NCBI GenBank assembly: GCA_903882935.1
Contig: CAIRZB010000088.1
Location: 1 to 34,083 of the forward strand
Origin: an uncultured Parafilimonas sp.
Lineage (GTDB): Bacteria; Bacteroidota; Bacteroidia; Chitinophagales; Chitinophagaceae
Direction of reading: 5' to 3'
Length of the DNA stretch: 34,083 nt
The notes under the pieces are model-generated. The model was not told the DNA's origin. It saw only the letters and a program-made list of their open reading frames with translations, and made no database searches. Position numbers and translations under genes: made by a program. Positions 7,035 to 14,471 of the stretch are shown here, piece after piece; position 1 is the first letter of the stretch; each line of letters begins with the position of its first letter.

Positions 7035-8015
7035 CTATTTTAACTCCCAAGCCAAGGCACTCGCGCCAAGTATGGCCGCGTCTGATTCCTTCAGGTGGCT
7101 CACCAGTATTTTTACCTTGTTTTGGAATATTTGAATCACGTTTGCTTCCATATGCTCGCGTGTTGGCTTTAAAATAAGGTCTCCTGCTTTGGTAAGGCCG
7201 CCAAACAGTATTACGGCCTCGGGGCTGGAGAACATCACAAAATTGGCCAAGGCCATCCCCAGCACTTTGCCGGTGTATTCGTAAATGTCTTTTGCCAGCT
7301 CGTCGCCGCCAATGGCCGCCTCGTATACTTTTTTGGAATCAATTTCATCCTCGGGTATATCGCGCAGCACGCTGGGGTGGTTGCTTTTCCGCAACAGTTC
7401 CAGCGTGGTTAGCCTCACCCCGGTGGCAGAAGCGTAACTCTCCAGCGAGCCGTATTTGCCGGTGCCTTCGTGGTAACGCCCGTCTGGTATAATAATAGTA
7501 TGGCCCAGTTCGCCTGCAAAGCCGTCGTGGCCGTAAATAAGCTGTCCGTTGGCCACTATGCCACTGCCAACGCCTGTGCCAAGTGTTATCATAATAAAAT
7601 CCTTCATGCCCTGGGCGGCACCGTACATCATTTCGCCAATGGCCGCAGCGTTTGCATCGTTGGTTAGCACCACCGGCAGTTGAAATTTATCCTGTACTAA
7701 TTTGGCCAGCGGTATTATACCCTTCCAGGGTAAGTTGGGTGCATACTCTATGGTGCCGGTGTAATAATTTCCGTTGGGTGCCCCCATGCCGATGGCTTTT
7801 ATCCTGCCCACACCGCCTGCATTTTCAATCAAAGGGGCAATAGCATTATACAATTCAGTAATAAAACTCTCTACTTCTTTGTGTTTTTTGGTAGATATTT
7901 CCCCTGAGAAAAGCACGTTGCCCACACGGTCAACAATGCCGAATTTTGTACCGGTTCCGCCAATATCAATGCCAATGGCCAGAGGCTCTAACGAAGTTTT
8001 TGCAATAGTTGCCAT
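7035..8015 (-). CDS. ROK-family sugar kinase (probable glucokinase), zinc-site cysteines absent
   Basis: A 326-aa ROK-family kinase that phosphorylates a hexose, probably glucose, with ATP in the cytoplasm. The motifs are the phosphate-binding DIGGTGTKFG (17-26), NDANAAA (119-125) with catalytic Asp120, TLGTGVGSG (144-152) and GFAGELGHT (165-173) with the sugar-contacting Glu169 and the conserved His172. In most ROK proteins a C-x-C-G-x-x-G-C-x-E motif follows; here it is EGTGKYGSLE (183-192), with all three Cys replaced. The protein has no cysteine anywhere. It follows the FucP-type permease by 137 bp on the same strand and ends at a strong terminator, so the pair looks like an import-and-phosphorylate unit. 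Fructokinase, N-acetylglucosamine or N-acetylmannosamine kinase activity is not excluded. Confidence 0.88.
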   Translation of the reverse strand: MATIAKTSLEPLAIGIDIGGTGTKFGIVDRVGNVLFSGEISTKKHKEVESFITELYNAIAPLIENAGGVGRIKAIGMGAPNGNYYTGTIEYAPNLPWKGIIPLAKLVQDKFQLPVVLTNDANAAAIGEMMYGAAQGMKDFIMITLGTGVGSGIVANGQLIYGHDGFAGELGHTIIIPDGRYHEGTGKYGSLESYASATGVRLTTLELLRKSNHPSVLRDIPEDEIDSKKVYEAAIGGDELAKDIYEYTGKVLGMALANFVMFSSPEAVILFGGLTKAGDLILKPTREHMEANVIQIFQNKVKILVSHLKESDAAILGASALAWELK

Positions 8016-8046
8016 AAATTAATATAAAGTGCTGTGAAAATTAGTG

Positions 8047-8142
8047 AATTTGAAAATTTGAAAACTTATCAATTTGAAAATTTTGGCACCAGAATTGGCT
8101 GCCTTATACCTTCAAATTTTTAAATGCACAAATTTTCAAATT
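8047..8142. repeat. AT-rich inverted repeat between permease and kinase genes
   Basis: AATTTGAAAATTTG (8047-8060) is matched by its exact reverse complement CAAATTTTCAAATT (8129-8142). A further direct partial copy lies near 8071-8084 and a related inverted one near 8111-8125. The whole 8016-8152 spacer could fold into a long AT-rich stem. It resembles dispersed AATTTGAAAATTTG elements of Bacteroidota intergenic regions. It has no U-tract of a clear terminator. Confidence 0.6.
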
Positions 8143-8152
8143 ATATCTAGTA

Positions 8153-9793
8153 TTAGTGGCCGCCGCCAATCTGTTCGTCAAAATTCAAGCCCTGGGCTTT
8201 AAGCACGCTTTTAAACCTGATGGCCAAAAATGCAAGTGCAGCAAAACAGCCTGCAGCCACCAAATAGGAGTAATGCATGTAATTACCACCTTCGGCTGTT
8301 TTAATGTCGCCGATTGAACCCTGCAATGGCGGTATTACTGCTGCGCCCAATATCATCATAATCAAAAATGCAGAACCTTGGCTGGTGTATTTGCCCAAAC
8401 CGGCAACGGCCAGCGAAAAAATACAAGGCCACATGATGGAGCAGCACAGGCCGCCTGCAATAAATGCATAAACCGAAAGGATGCCGTGTGTTAATACGCC
8501 AAATACCATCGCGAAAGCCGCTAACAATGAAAGCGTTAGCAATGTCTTAACAGGTTTTTGTTGGCCGTATAAAAATGCAGCCACCCCAATAGCTAAAACA
8601 ACCGCATACGGCAGCAGGTCGGTAATATTATTACCATAAATAATGTTAACCAACAATACAACGCCAAAAGCAAAAAATGGAACCACTACGGTGGCAATGT
8701 TTTTGCCGGTTTTTGAAAGGCCAAAAACTCCTATCGCACCGGTCCAGCGGCCTATCATCAAACTGCCCCAATACAATGATATGTAGCGTGATATTTCGCT
8801 GTCAAGCAATCCTGTTGTAGTTAAATAGCCCGGGGTTTTTAGCAGCGCACCAAAGTTATTGTCTATTGTAACTTCTACGCCCACGTATAAAAATATGCCC
8901 AGCATGCCAAGAATAAGCTGTGGGTATTTCATTGCACCCCAGCCATCGCCATTTTTGCTGGCACTGCTGTATGATGAAAATAAGATAGCAATTATACCGG
9001 CCAATGTAATCACTAACAGGGGTAATTTGTCAACGTTTGTTCGCTGGCCAACGATAATAACAGCTGCAAGCAATGCCGTCATTAATATAAGCGAACCAGA
9101 GGCTTTTTTGGATGCCTCAAATTTTGCATCATCCTTGCCATCGGGCAAGTTAGAGAAAAGGAAAAACAAGGCTACTGCCCCAAACACCCCGGCAACAATC
9201 AAGTAAAGGTTGTTTACGTTGGTAACGGTAACATTGGCATTGGCTGCGCTAGGTGTACCGAAAAGGAAAAAACTAACAATCAATGGCCCCAAAGTGGTAC
9301 CAAGAGAATTTACCCCACCTGCAAGATTTAGGCGGTGCGAACCGGTTGCCGGGTCGCCCAGTGCAATGGCAAAAGGCTGAGCTGCTGTTTGTTGCAGCGA
9401 AAAACCCAGTGCCACAATAAAAAATGACAAAAGTATTAATGGGAAAGAATTGGCATTTGCTGACGGGATGATGGCCAAAGCACCTACAATGGATATTACC
9501 AGCCCGTAAATGATGCCCTTTTTATAGCCTATTTTATTTAAGATGTCGTACCCAAATGCGCTCGACAGCAGGTAAAGTGCTAGCGAACCAACAAAATAGG
9601 CCGCATAAAATGCCGAGCCAATTAACTGCGACTGAAACTGGCTTAATTTAAAATAGGTACGGCAAAAAGGGATAAAAATACTGTTTGATGCTGCGATAAA
9701 CCCCCAAAAAAAGAACACAAGCACCAATGTGGCAAGCGCGCCAGTGTTGGTTTTAATAGCAGGTTTTGACGCGGAAATCGTAGTTGTAGCCAT
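8153..9793 (-). CDS. FucP-type sugar MFS transporter (glucose/galactose or fucose permease family)
   Basis: A multi-pass inner-membrane sugar:H+ symporter of the FucP/GluP branch of the major facilitator superfamily. The family traits are FFFWGFIAASNSIFIPF (27-43), a QTAAQPFAIALG segment where FucP has Q-T-A-A-N-P, and NLAGGVNSLGTTLGP after it. At 546 aa it is about 100 residues longer than E. coli FucP (438). The extra length falls in the middle (about 235-310) and in the second half, where TM-like segments such as ALLAAVIIVG and LPLLVITLAGIIAILF, and LLPYAVVLAIGVAAFLYG and LLTLSLLAAFAMVFG, suggest additional helices. The ROK kinase lies downstream on the same strand, so imported glucose or a similar hexose is the likely substrate. 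It is divergent from glgA. Confidence 0.85.
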   Translation of the reverse strand: MATTTISASKPAIKTNTGALATLVLVFFFWGFIAASNSIFIPFCRTYFKLSQFQSQLIGSAFYAAYFVGSLALYLLSSAFGYDILNKIGYKKGIIYGLVISIVGALAIIPSANANSFPLILLSFFIVALGFSLQQTAAQPFAIALGDPATGSHRLNLAGGVNSLGTTLGPLIVSFFLFGTPSAANANVTVTNVNNLYLIVAGVFGAVALFFLFSNLPDGKDDAKFEASKKASGSLILMTALLAAVIIVGQRTNVDKLPLLVITLAGIIAILFSSYSSASKNGDGWGAMKYPQLILGMLGIFLYVGVEVTIDNNFGALLKTPGYLTTTGLLDSEISRYISLYWGSLMIGRWTGAIGVFGLSKTGKNIATVVVPFFAFGVVLLVNIIYGNNITDLLPYAVVLAIGVAAFLYGQQKPVKTLLTLSLLAAFAMVFGVLTHGILSVYAFIAGGLCCSIMWPCIFSLAVAGLGKYTSQGSAFLIMMILGAAVIPPLQGSIGDIKTAEGGNYMHYSYLVAAGCFAALAFLAIRFKSVLKAQGLNFDEQIGGGH

Positions 9794-9939
9794 TGAAAAA
9801 ATTATATGGTGATGAATTTTGAGCGTTGAAAGATAAATACATTTTACATTTCTAAAAATTTTAAATGTTTTATGGGTTTGTATTAAATTGATTGCTAATT
9901 TGGTATCCGTTAGCTAAAATTATATAGATTGCTGCTCCG

Positions 9940-11358
9940 ATGGAAATAATACACGTTAGCGCCGAATGTTATCCTGTAGCCAAGGCCGGTGGGCTTGGCG
10001 ATGTGGTGGGGGCCTTGCCCAAATACCAAACTGCCATGGGCCATTATGCCAAGGTGGTAATGCCCATGTACCGCACAAAATTTTTATACCAAAACGACTG
10101 GGCCATTGACTTTAAAGGCAACGCCACCATGGGCGACCGTTATTTTGAGTACACCGTTATAAAGGAAAAAACCAATAAGCTGGGTTTTGACCTGTACTTG
10201 GTGGATATTAACGGGCTGCTAGACCGCGAGAAAGTGTACGGCTACAGTGATGATACCGAGCGGTTTCTGGCCTTTCAGATAGCGGTGGTTGACTGGTTGA
10301 GCCATTGGGAACACCACCCCGACATAATACATTGCCACGACCACCAAGCCGGCCTAATCCCTTTCATGGTTAAATATTGCTACGATTATAATAAACTGGC
10401 TAGTATACCCACCGTGTTTACCATACACAACGGGCAGTACCAGGGCTGGATGGGCTGGGACAAGAGCCACCTGATACCCCGCTGGGACAATTGGAAAAGC
10501 GGTTTGCTGGAATGGAAAAAGAATATTAACCCGCTTGCCTCGGCGGTTAAAAATGCTTGGAAGGTAACCACCGTTAGCCATAGTTATTTGGAAGAACTGC
10601 GGTACAACAGTAACGGGCTGGAAGCGTTGTTTGAATACGAAAAAGGCAAATGCGTGGGGATATTAAACGGTATTGACGCTGATGTTTGGAACCCGGAAAC
10701 AGATACTTATTTAAAAGACCACTTTACCGTGGAAACGGTGGCCGAGGGTAAAGCTGCCAGTAAAAAACTATTGTGCCAGCAATTTAACTTGGATGAGAAC
10801 AAGGCCCTTATTATATTTATAGGCAGGCTGGTGGGGGAAAAGGCAGCAGACCTACTGCCAGATGCGATACTGTCCTCGATGTACGCGCTAAACAACGGGG
10901 TAAATTTTTTGATATTGGGCAGTGGCGACCCGCATGTTGAATGGCAGCTGAAACAGTTGGCCGGGCAGTACCAAGGCAATTACAACGTGGTGATAGGCTA
11001 CAACGAAACCCTAAGCCATTTAATGTACGCCGGGGCCGATTTTTTGTTGATGCCCAGCCGGGTTGAACCCTGCGGCCTTAACCAAATGTACGCCATGCAA
11101 TATGGTACCGTGCCCATTGTGCGCAACACCGGCGGCCTGCGGGATACCGTGGTTGACATGGGCGACTGGCAGGGCTGGGGCATACGGTTTAACCATGCAA
11201 GCGTGGGTGATATAACCCATGGCATAACACGCGCGGCGGGGTTGTTTGACCACGGCCAGACACATTTTGGTTGGATGCGCCAGCGGATGATGGAAATTGA
11301 CAACAGTTGGGAGAATGCCGTTCAGCAATACATTAATGTTTACACAAGCCTTAAATAG
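9940..11358 (+). CDS. glgA: Glycogen synthase (GT5, ADP-glucose dependent)
   Basis: Transfers glucose from ADP-glucose to the non-reducing ends of glycogen in the cytoplasm. It is a GT-B fold enzyme of normal length (472 aa). Features are the N-terminal KAGGLGDVVG (15-24), where Lys15 binds ADP-glucose, HCHDHQAG (131-138), NGIDADVWNP (243-252), IGRLVGEKAADLL (294-306) with the Arg and Lys that contact the diphosphate, and PSRVEPCGLNQMYAMQYG (372-389) with Glu376. The last motif is followed by the TGGLRDTV loop. The E. coli-type K-x-G-G-L motif identifies GT5 rather than the eukaryotic-type GT3 synthase. It is followed by glgC after about 100 bp in the same direction, which supplies its substrate. 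The branching enzyme glgB is not in the window. Confidence 0.95.
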   Translation: MEIIHVSAECYPVAKAGGLGDVVGALPKYQTAMGHYAKVVMPMYRTKFLYQNDWAIDFKGNATMGDRYFEYTVIKEKTNKLGFDLYLVDINGLLDREKVYGYSDDTERFLAFQIAVVDWLSHWEHHPDIIHCHDHQAGLIPFMVKYCYDYNKLASIPTVFTIHNGQYQGWMGWDKSHLIPRWDNWKSGLLEWKKNINPLASAVKNAWKVTTVSHSYLEELRYNSNGLEALFEYEKGKCVGILNGIDADVWNPETDTYLKDHFTVETVAEGKAASKKLLCQQFNLDENKALIIFIGRLVGEKAADLLPDAILSSMYALNNGVNFLILGSGDPHVEWQLKQLAGQYQGNYNVVIGYNETLSHLMYAGADFLLMPSRVEPCGLNQMYAMQYGTVPIVRNTGGLRDTVVDMGDWQGWGIRFNHASVGDITHGITRAAGLFDHGQTHFGWMRQRMMEIDNSWENAVQQYINVYTSLK

Positions 11359-11459
11359 TAAACATTATATTTGTTTGTAGGGCCAACACTATTTACCGTA
11401 CATTTATTATTTGCCATATTTAAAAAACAATCTAGATAACCTAAAAATTGCCCGTTAGT

Positions 11460-12743
11460 ATGTTTACTCTGTCAAAATCAGTCATTTCAGTAATACTGGG
11501 CGGTGGCGCCGGTACACGTTTATACCCCCTTACCGCCAGCCGCTCAAAGCCCGCTGTGCCTATTGCTGGTAAGTACCGCTTAGTTGATATACCCATCAGC
11601 AACTGTATAAACTCAGGCATTAACCGCATGTATGTGTTAACCCAGTTTAACTCGGCATCGCTAAACAAGCACATTAAGAATACCTACCAGTTCAGTGCTT
11701 TCAGCAGCGGGTTTGTAGATATTCTGGCCGCTGAGCAAACACCAGATAACCCAGGGTGGTACCAAGGTACTGCTGATGCTGTAAGGCAATCGCTACGCCA
11801 CATACACAATAACGATTACGAGTATGTGCTGATTTTAAGCGGCGACCAATTGTACCAGATGGACTTTGCAGCCATGTTTAATGAGCATATTAGCAAAGGG
11901 GCCGATATTTCAATAGCCACTATACCGGTTGACCAAAGGGATGCGCCTGAATTTGGTATTTTAAAGGCAGATGCGGAAAATACCATCACCAGCTTTATTG
12001 AAAAACCTAAAAAGGAATTGCTGCCAGAATGGGAGAGCAACACTGGCGAAGAAATGCGCAAACAAGGCCGTATTTACCTAGCCTCCATGGGTATATATAT
12101 ATTTAATAAGTCGGTGTTGGATAACTTGCTGAAAGACAAGCACCCCAACGCTACTGATTTTGGCAAGGAGATTATCCCTAATTCAATTGTTGAGTCAAAA
12201 GTGCTCAGCTACCAGTACGAAGGCTACTGGACTGATATTGGAAACATTTATTCGTTTTTTGAGGCCAACATCGCCCTAACAGATGATATACCGCCATTTA
12301 ATCTTTTCGACAATACTAAAACAGTATACAGCCGTGCAAGAATGTTGCCCCCGGCCAAAATAAGCGGTACCACTTTGGAAAAAACGGTTATTGCCGAAGG
12401 TTCTATCATACTGGCCAGCCGCATTGAACGGTCTGTGGTGGGTATCCGTGCCCGTATTGGCCATGGCACCACCATTGTAAACAGTTACATTATGGGTAAC
12501 GACCTGTATGAAACACTGGCTGAAATGAAGGAAAACGCCGCAAACGGCATACCTAGGATTGGGATTGGCGAAAGGTGTTACATACGCAATGCCATTATAG
12601 ACAAACATAGCCGCATTGGTAACGACGTGCGTATTAACGGTGGTACGCACTTAGAAAATACCGACCATATGTTGTACACTATTAAAGACGGCATTGTGGT
12701 GGTTAAAAAAGGCGCCATACTGCCCGATGGGTTTGTGATATAA
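11460..12743 (+). CDS. glgC: Glucose-1-phosphate adenylyltransferase (ADP-glucose pyrophosphorylase)
   Basis: Makes ADP-glucose from glucose 1-phosphate and ATP, the committed step of glycogen synthesis. It has a nucleotidyltransferase domain with GGGAGTRLYPLT (14-25) and SKPAVPIAGKYRLVDIPISN (29-48). WYQGTADAV (100-108), the metal-binding Asp in SGDQLY (127-132) and EFGIL..FIEKP follow. The C-terminal left-handed beta-helix (about 300-427) carries I-x-G-T / V-V-G-I-R hexad repeats. The frame can be extended to a TTG at 11448, but ATG at 11460 gives the usual family N-terminus and is preferred. It lies about 100 bp behind glgA; a TATATTTG at 11366-11373 could be its own -7 element, though no -33 box is evident. 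A strong hairpin ends the unit. Confidence 0.95.
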   Translation: MFTLSKSVISVILGGGAGTRLYPLTASRSKPAVPIAGKYRLVDIPISNCINSGINRMYVLTQFNSASLNKHIKNTYQFSAFSSGFVDILAAEQTPDNPGWYQGTADAVRQSLRHIHNNDYEYVLILSGDQLYQMDFAAMFNEHISKGADISIATIPVDQRDAPEFGILKADAENTITSFIEKPKKELLPEWESNTGEEMRKQGRIYLASMGIYIFNKSVLDNLLKDKHPNATDFGKEIIPNSIVESKVLSYQYEGYWTDIGNIYSFFEANIALTDDIPPFNLFDNTKTVYSRARMLPPAKISGTTLEKTVIAEGSIILASRIERSVVGIRARIGHGTTIVNSYIMGNDLYETLAEMKENAANGIPRIGIGERCYIRNAIIDKHSRIGNDVRINGGTHLENTDHMLYTIKDGIVVVKKGAILPDGFVI

Positions 12744-12965
12744 GGACGTGAGACGTGAATGGGGAAACGGGAATCGTGAATTGTGAGATGGGACCTGAAG
12801 GGTGAATGGTGAGACCTCCATAGCTGCCCACGCTGGAACTTGTGGAACGTGAAAAATGACTGCCAAGGTTTGGGTATTTGTTGATGTGCTGTTGAACGTT
12901 ACATTTGCTTGATTTACAATGAGTTTATTCCATAACGATCACCATTGAAGATCCACCGTTTACAA

Positions 12966-13001
12966 CAAAAAGCACGAATAAATTTTTATTCGTGCTTTTT
13001 G
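12966..13001. terminator. Bidirectional-type terminator after glgC
   Basis: A perfect 17-bp palindrome (arms 12966-12982 and 12985-13001, core GCACGAATAAA) is flanked by five A on the left arm and five T on the right arm. The U-tract works for plus-strand transcripts from glgC. It lies about 220 bp after the glgC stop and directly in front of the next operon's promoter. Confidence 0.8.
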
Positions 13002-13024
13002 TATTTATAGAACCTGTATTTTTG
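12998..13024 (+). promoter_or_regulatory. Promoter for the sugar transporter-GH13 operon
   Basis: TATTTTTG at 13017-13024 matches the TAnnTTTG -7 consensus. TTTG at 12998-13001 is the nearest -33 candidate, but the 15-base spacer is shorter than the usual 18-19. The -33 box would overlap the terminator arm. The start site would be near 13030, about 33 bases before the ATG. Confidence 0.4.
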
Positions 13025-13062
13025 AAATCATGTATTTTTTACACATTATCTAAACGATTGCT

Positions 13063-14466
13063 ATGGCCTCTTCAGTTTCCTCATCAAATAATTTAGGGTC
13101 TTTTGCAAAGCCGAAACTAAGTTTTTGGCAAATTTTCAATATGAGTTTCGGGTTTTTTGGTATACAGTTTGGGTGGGACTTACAAAGGGCTAATATGGGT
13201 CCGATATACGAGTATTTAAAAGCAACGCCCGACCAAATACCACTGCTTTTTTTGGCGGCACCCTTAACCGGGTTAATAGCCCAGCCAATAATTGGTTATA
13301 TGAGCGACCGTACTTGGCACCCCAAATGGGGTAGGAGGCGCCCGTATTTTTTTGTAGGCGCTATTTTAAGCACTATTTGTTTATTTCTAATGCCTAACAG
13401 CGGTACCCTTTGGATGGCTGCTGGTTTATTATGGATATTGGATACATCGGGCAATATAGCGATGGAACCCTTTAGGGCGTTTGTTGCAGATAAATTACCC
13501 GATAACCAAAGCACCATGGGATTTGCTATGCAGAGCTTTTTAATTGGGTTGGGTGGTAGCATTGCTTCAGCTTTACCATGGATAATGTCCGACATTTTTC
13601 ATGTCTCAAAAGTCTCGGCTGATGGCAGTATACCTGCATCTGTAAAGTATGCATTCTATCTGGGGGGCTCAATCTTTTTTGCCGCAGTATTTTACACTAT
13701 CTTAACCAGCAAGGAATATCCGCCGGCCGAAATACCGCTCAAAGATAAAATTAAAGAAAGTAACAAGGGTTTTGGAGCAGGCATTACTGAAATATTACAT
13801 TCTATTGGTAACATGCCTAAGCGTATGAAGCAATTGGCTATCGTTCAGTTTTTTACTTGGCCGGGCCTTTTTTTAATGTGGTTCTATTATAATGCGGCCG
13901 TTGCCCGTACTGTTTTTCATGCAACGGGTACAACTGACCCTAAGTATGTTGAAGGTACAAATTTCGGAGGGCTTACGTTATCATATTATAGCATCATCAC
14001 GTTTCTTTTTGCGTTGGTTTTGCCTGCAATTGCAAAAAAAATCGGCCGTAAATTAACCCACACTATATGTCTTTTCTGCGGTGCCATCGGCTTAATTTCA
14101 GTACGGTTCGTAACCAATAAATACCAACTTTATTTTTGTATGACCGGTGTAGGTATCGCTTGGTCTAGCATATTGTCAATGCCTTATGCAATGTTAGCCG
14201 GGGTGCTGCCGCCTAATAAGGTCGGCATCTTTATGGGTATTTTCAATTTCTTTATCGTATTGCCCGAAATTATCGCGTCCCTGTTTTTTGGTTGGATAAT
14301 GGAACATTGGTTAAACAATGACCGCATGCTTGCCGTTGAAATAGGAGGTGTGTTGATGATTTTGGCTGGCGTTTTATGTTACTTACTTGTTACTGACAAT
14401 AGGGCTGATGATTTGCAAATACCCGGGTTGGCTAAAATTGAAATTGAAGAACAACGTTCAATATAA
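13063..14466 (+). CDS. SLC45/MalT-type MFS sugar transporter
   Basis: A 467-aa inner-membrane MFS symporter. The start (LSFWQIFNMSFGFFGIQFGW, 19-38) and the loop 2-3 motif GYMSDRTWHPKWGRRRPY (78-95) are typical of the SLC45-like glycoside-pentoside-hexuronide branch, whose bacterial members import maltose, maltodextrin or sucrose. About twelve hydrophobic segments are present. The gene ends 5 bp before the periplasmic GH13 enzyme, so the two are almost certainly cotranscribed. The context argues for import of maltose or short maltodextrins released by that enzyme (inference). No Sus-type TonB receptor is near, and the original outer-membrane uptake gene is not in the window. Confidence 0.87.
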   Translation: MASSVSSSNNLGSFAKPKLSFWQIFNMSFGFFGIQFGWDLQRANMGPIYEYLKATPDQIPLLFLAAPLTGLIAQPIIGYMSDRTWHPKWGRRRPYFFVGAILSTICLFLMPNSGTLWMAAGLLWILDTSGNIAMEPFRAFVADKLPDNQSTMGFAMQSFLIGLGGSIASALPWIMSDIFHVSKVSADGSIPASVKYAFYLGGSIFFAAVFYTILTSKEYPPAEIPLKDKIKESNKGFGAGITEILHSIGNMPKRMKQLAIVQFFTWPGLFLMWFYYNAAVARTVFHATGTTDPKYVEGTNFGGLTLSYYSIITFLFALVLPAIAKKIGRKLTHTICLFCGAIGLISVRFVTNKYQLYFCMTGVGIAWSSILSMPYAMLAGVLPPNKVGIFMGIFNFFIVLPEIIASLFFGWIMEHWLNNDRMLAVEIGGVLMILAGVLCYLLVTDNRADDLQIPGLAKIEIEEQRSI

Positions 14467-14471
14467 TTGTT

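Larger units (their letters stand above)
12744..13062. other. Intergenic region: degenerate GTGA-rich repeat, terminator and promoter
   Basis: The first 70 bases after glgC consist of degenerate short units such as GACGTGA, GTGAATGG, GGGAATCGTGAAT and GGTGAGAC, an intergenic low-complexity type seen in Bacteroidota. The hairpin at 12966-13001 and a promoter just behind it follow. No coding sequence was seen. Confidence 0.6.

Noticed and set aside
11448-11459. TTG start for glgC four codons upstream of the ATG
   Set aside because: The ATG at 11460 leaves the usual family N-terminus, and there is no ribosome-binding evidence for TTG.
9940-12743. A missing branching enzyme hidden between glgA and glgC
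   Set aside because: Only about 100 non-coding bases lie between them; the branching enzyme simply lies elsewhere.
12744-12830. CRISPR-like short direct repeats after glgC
   Set aside because: Units are degenerate, vary in spacing and have no spacer structure; no cas gene is near.
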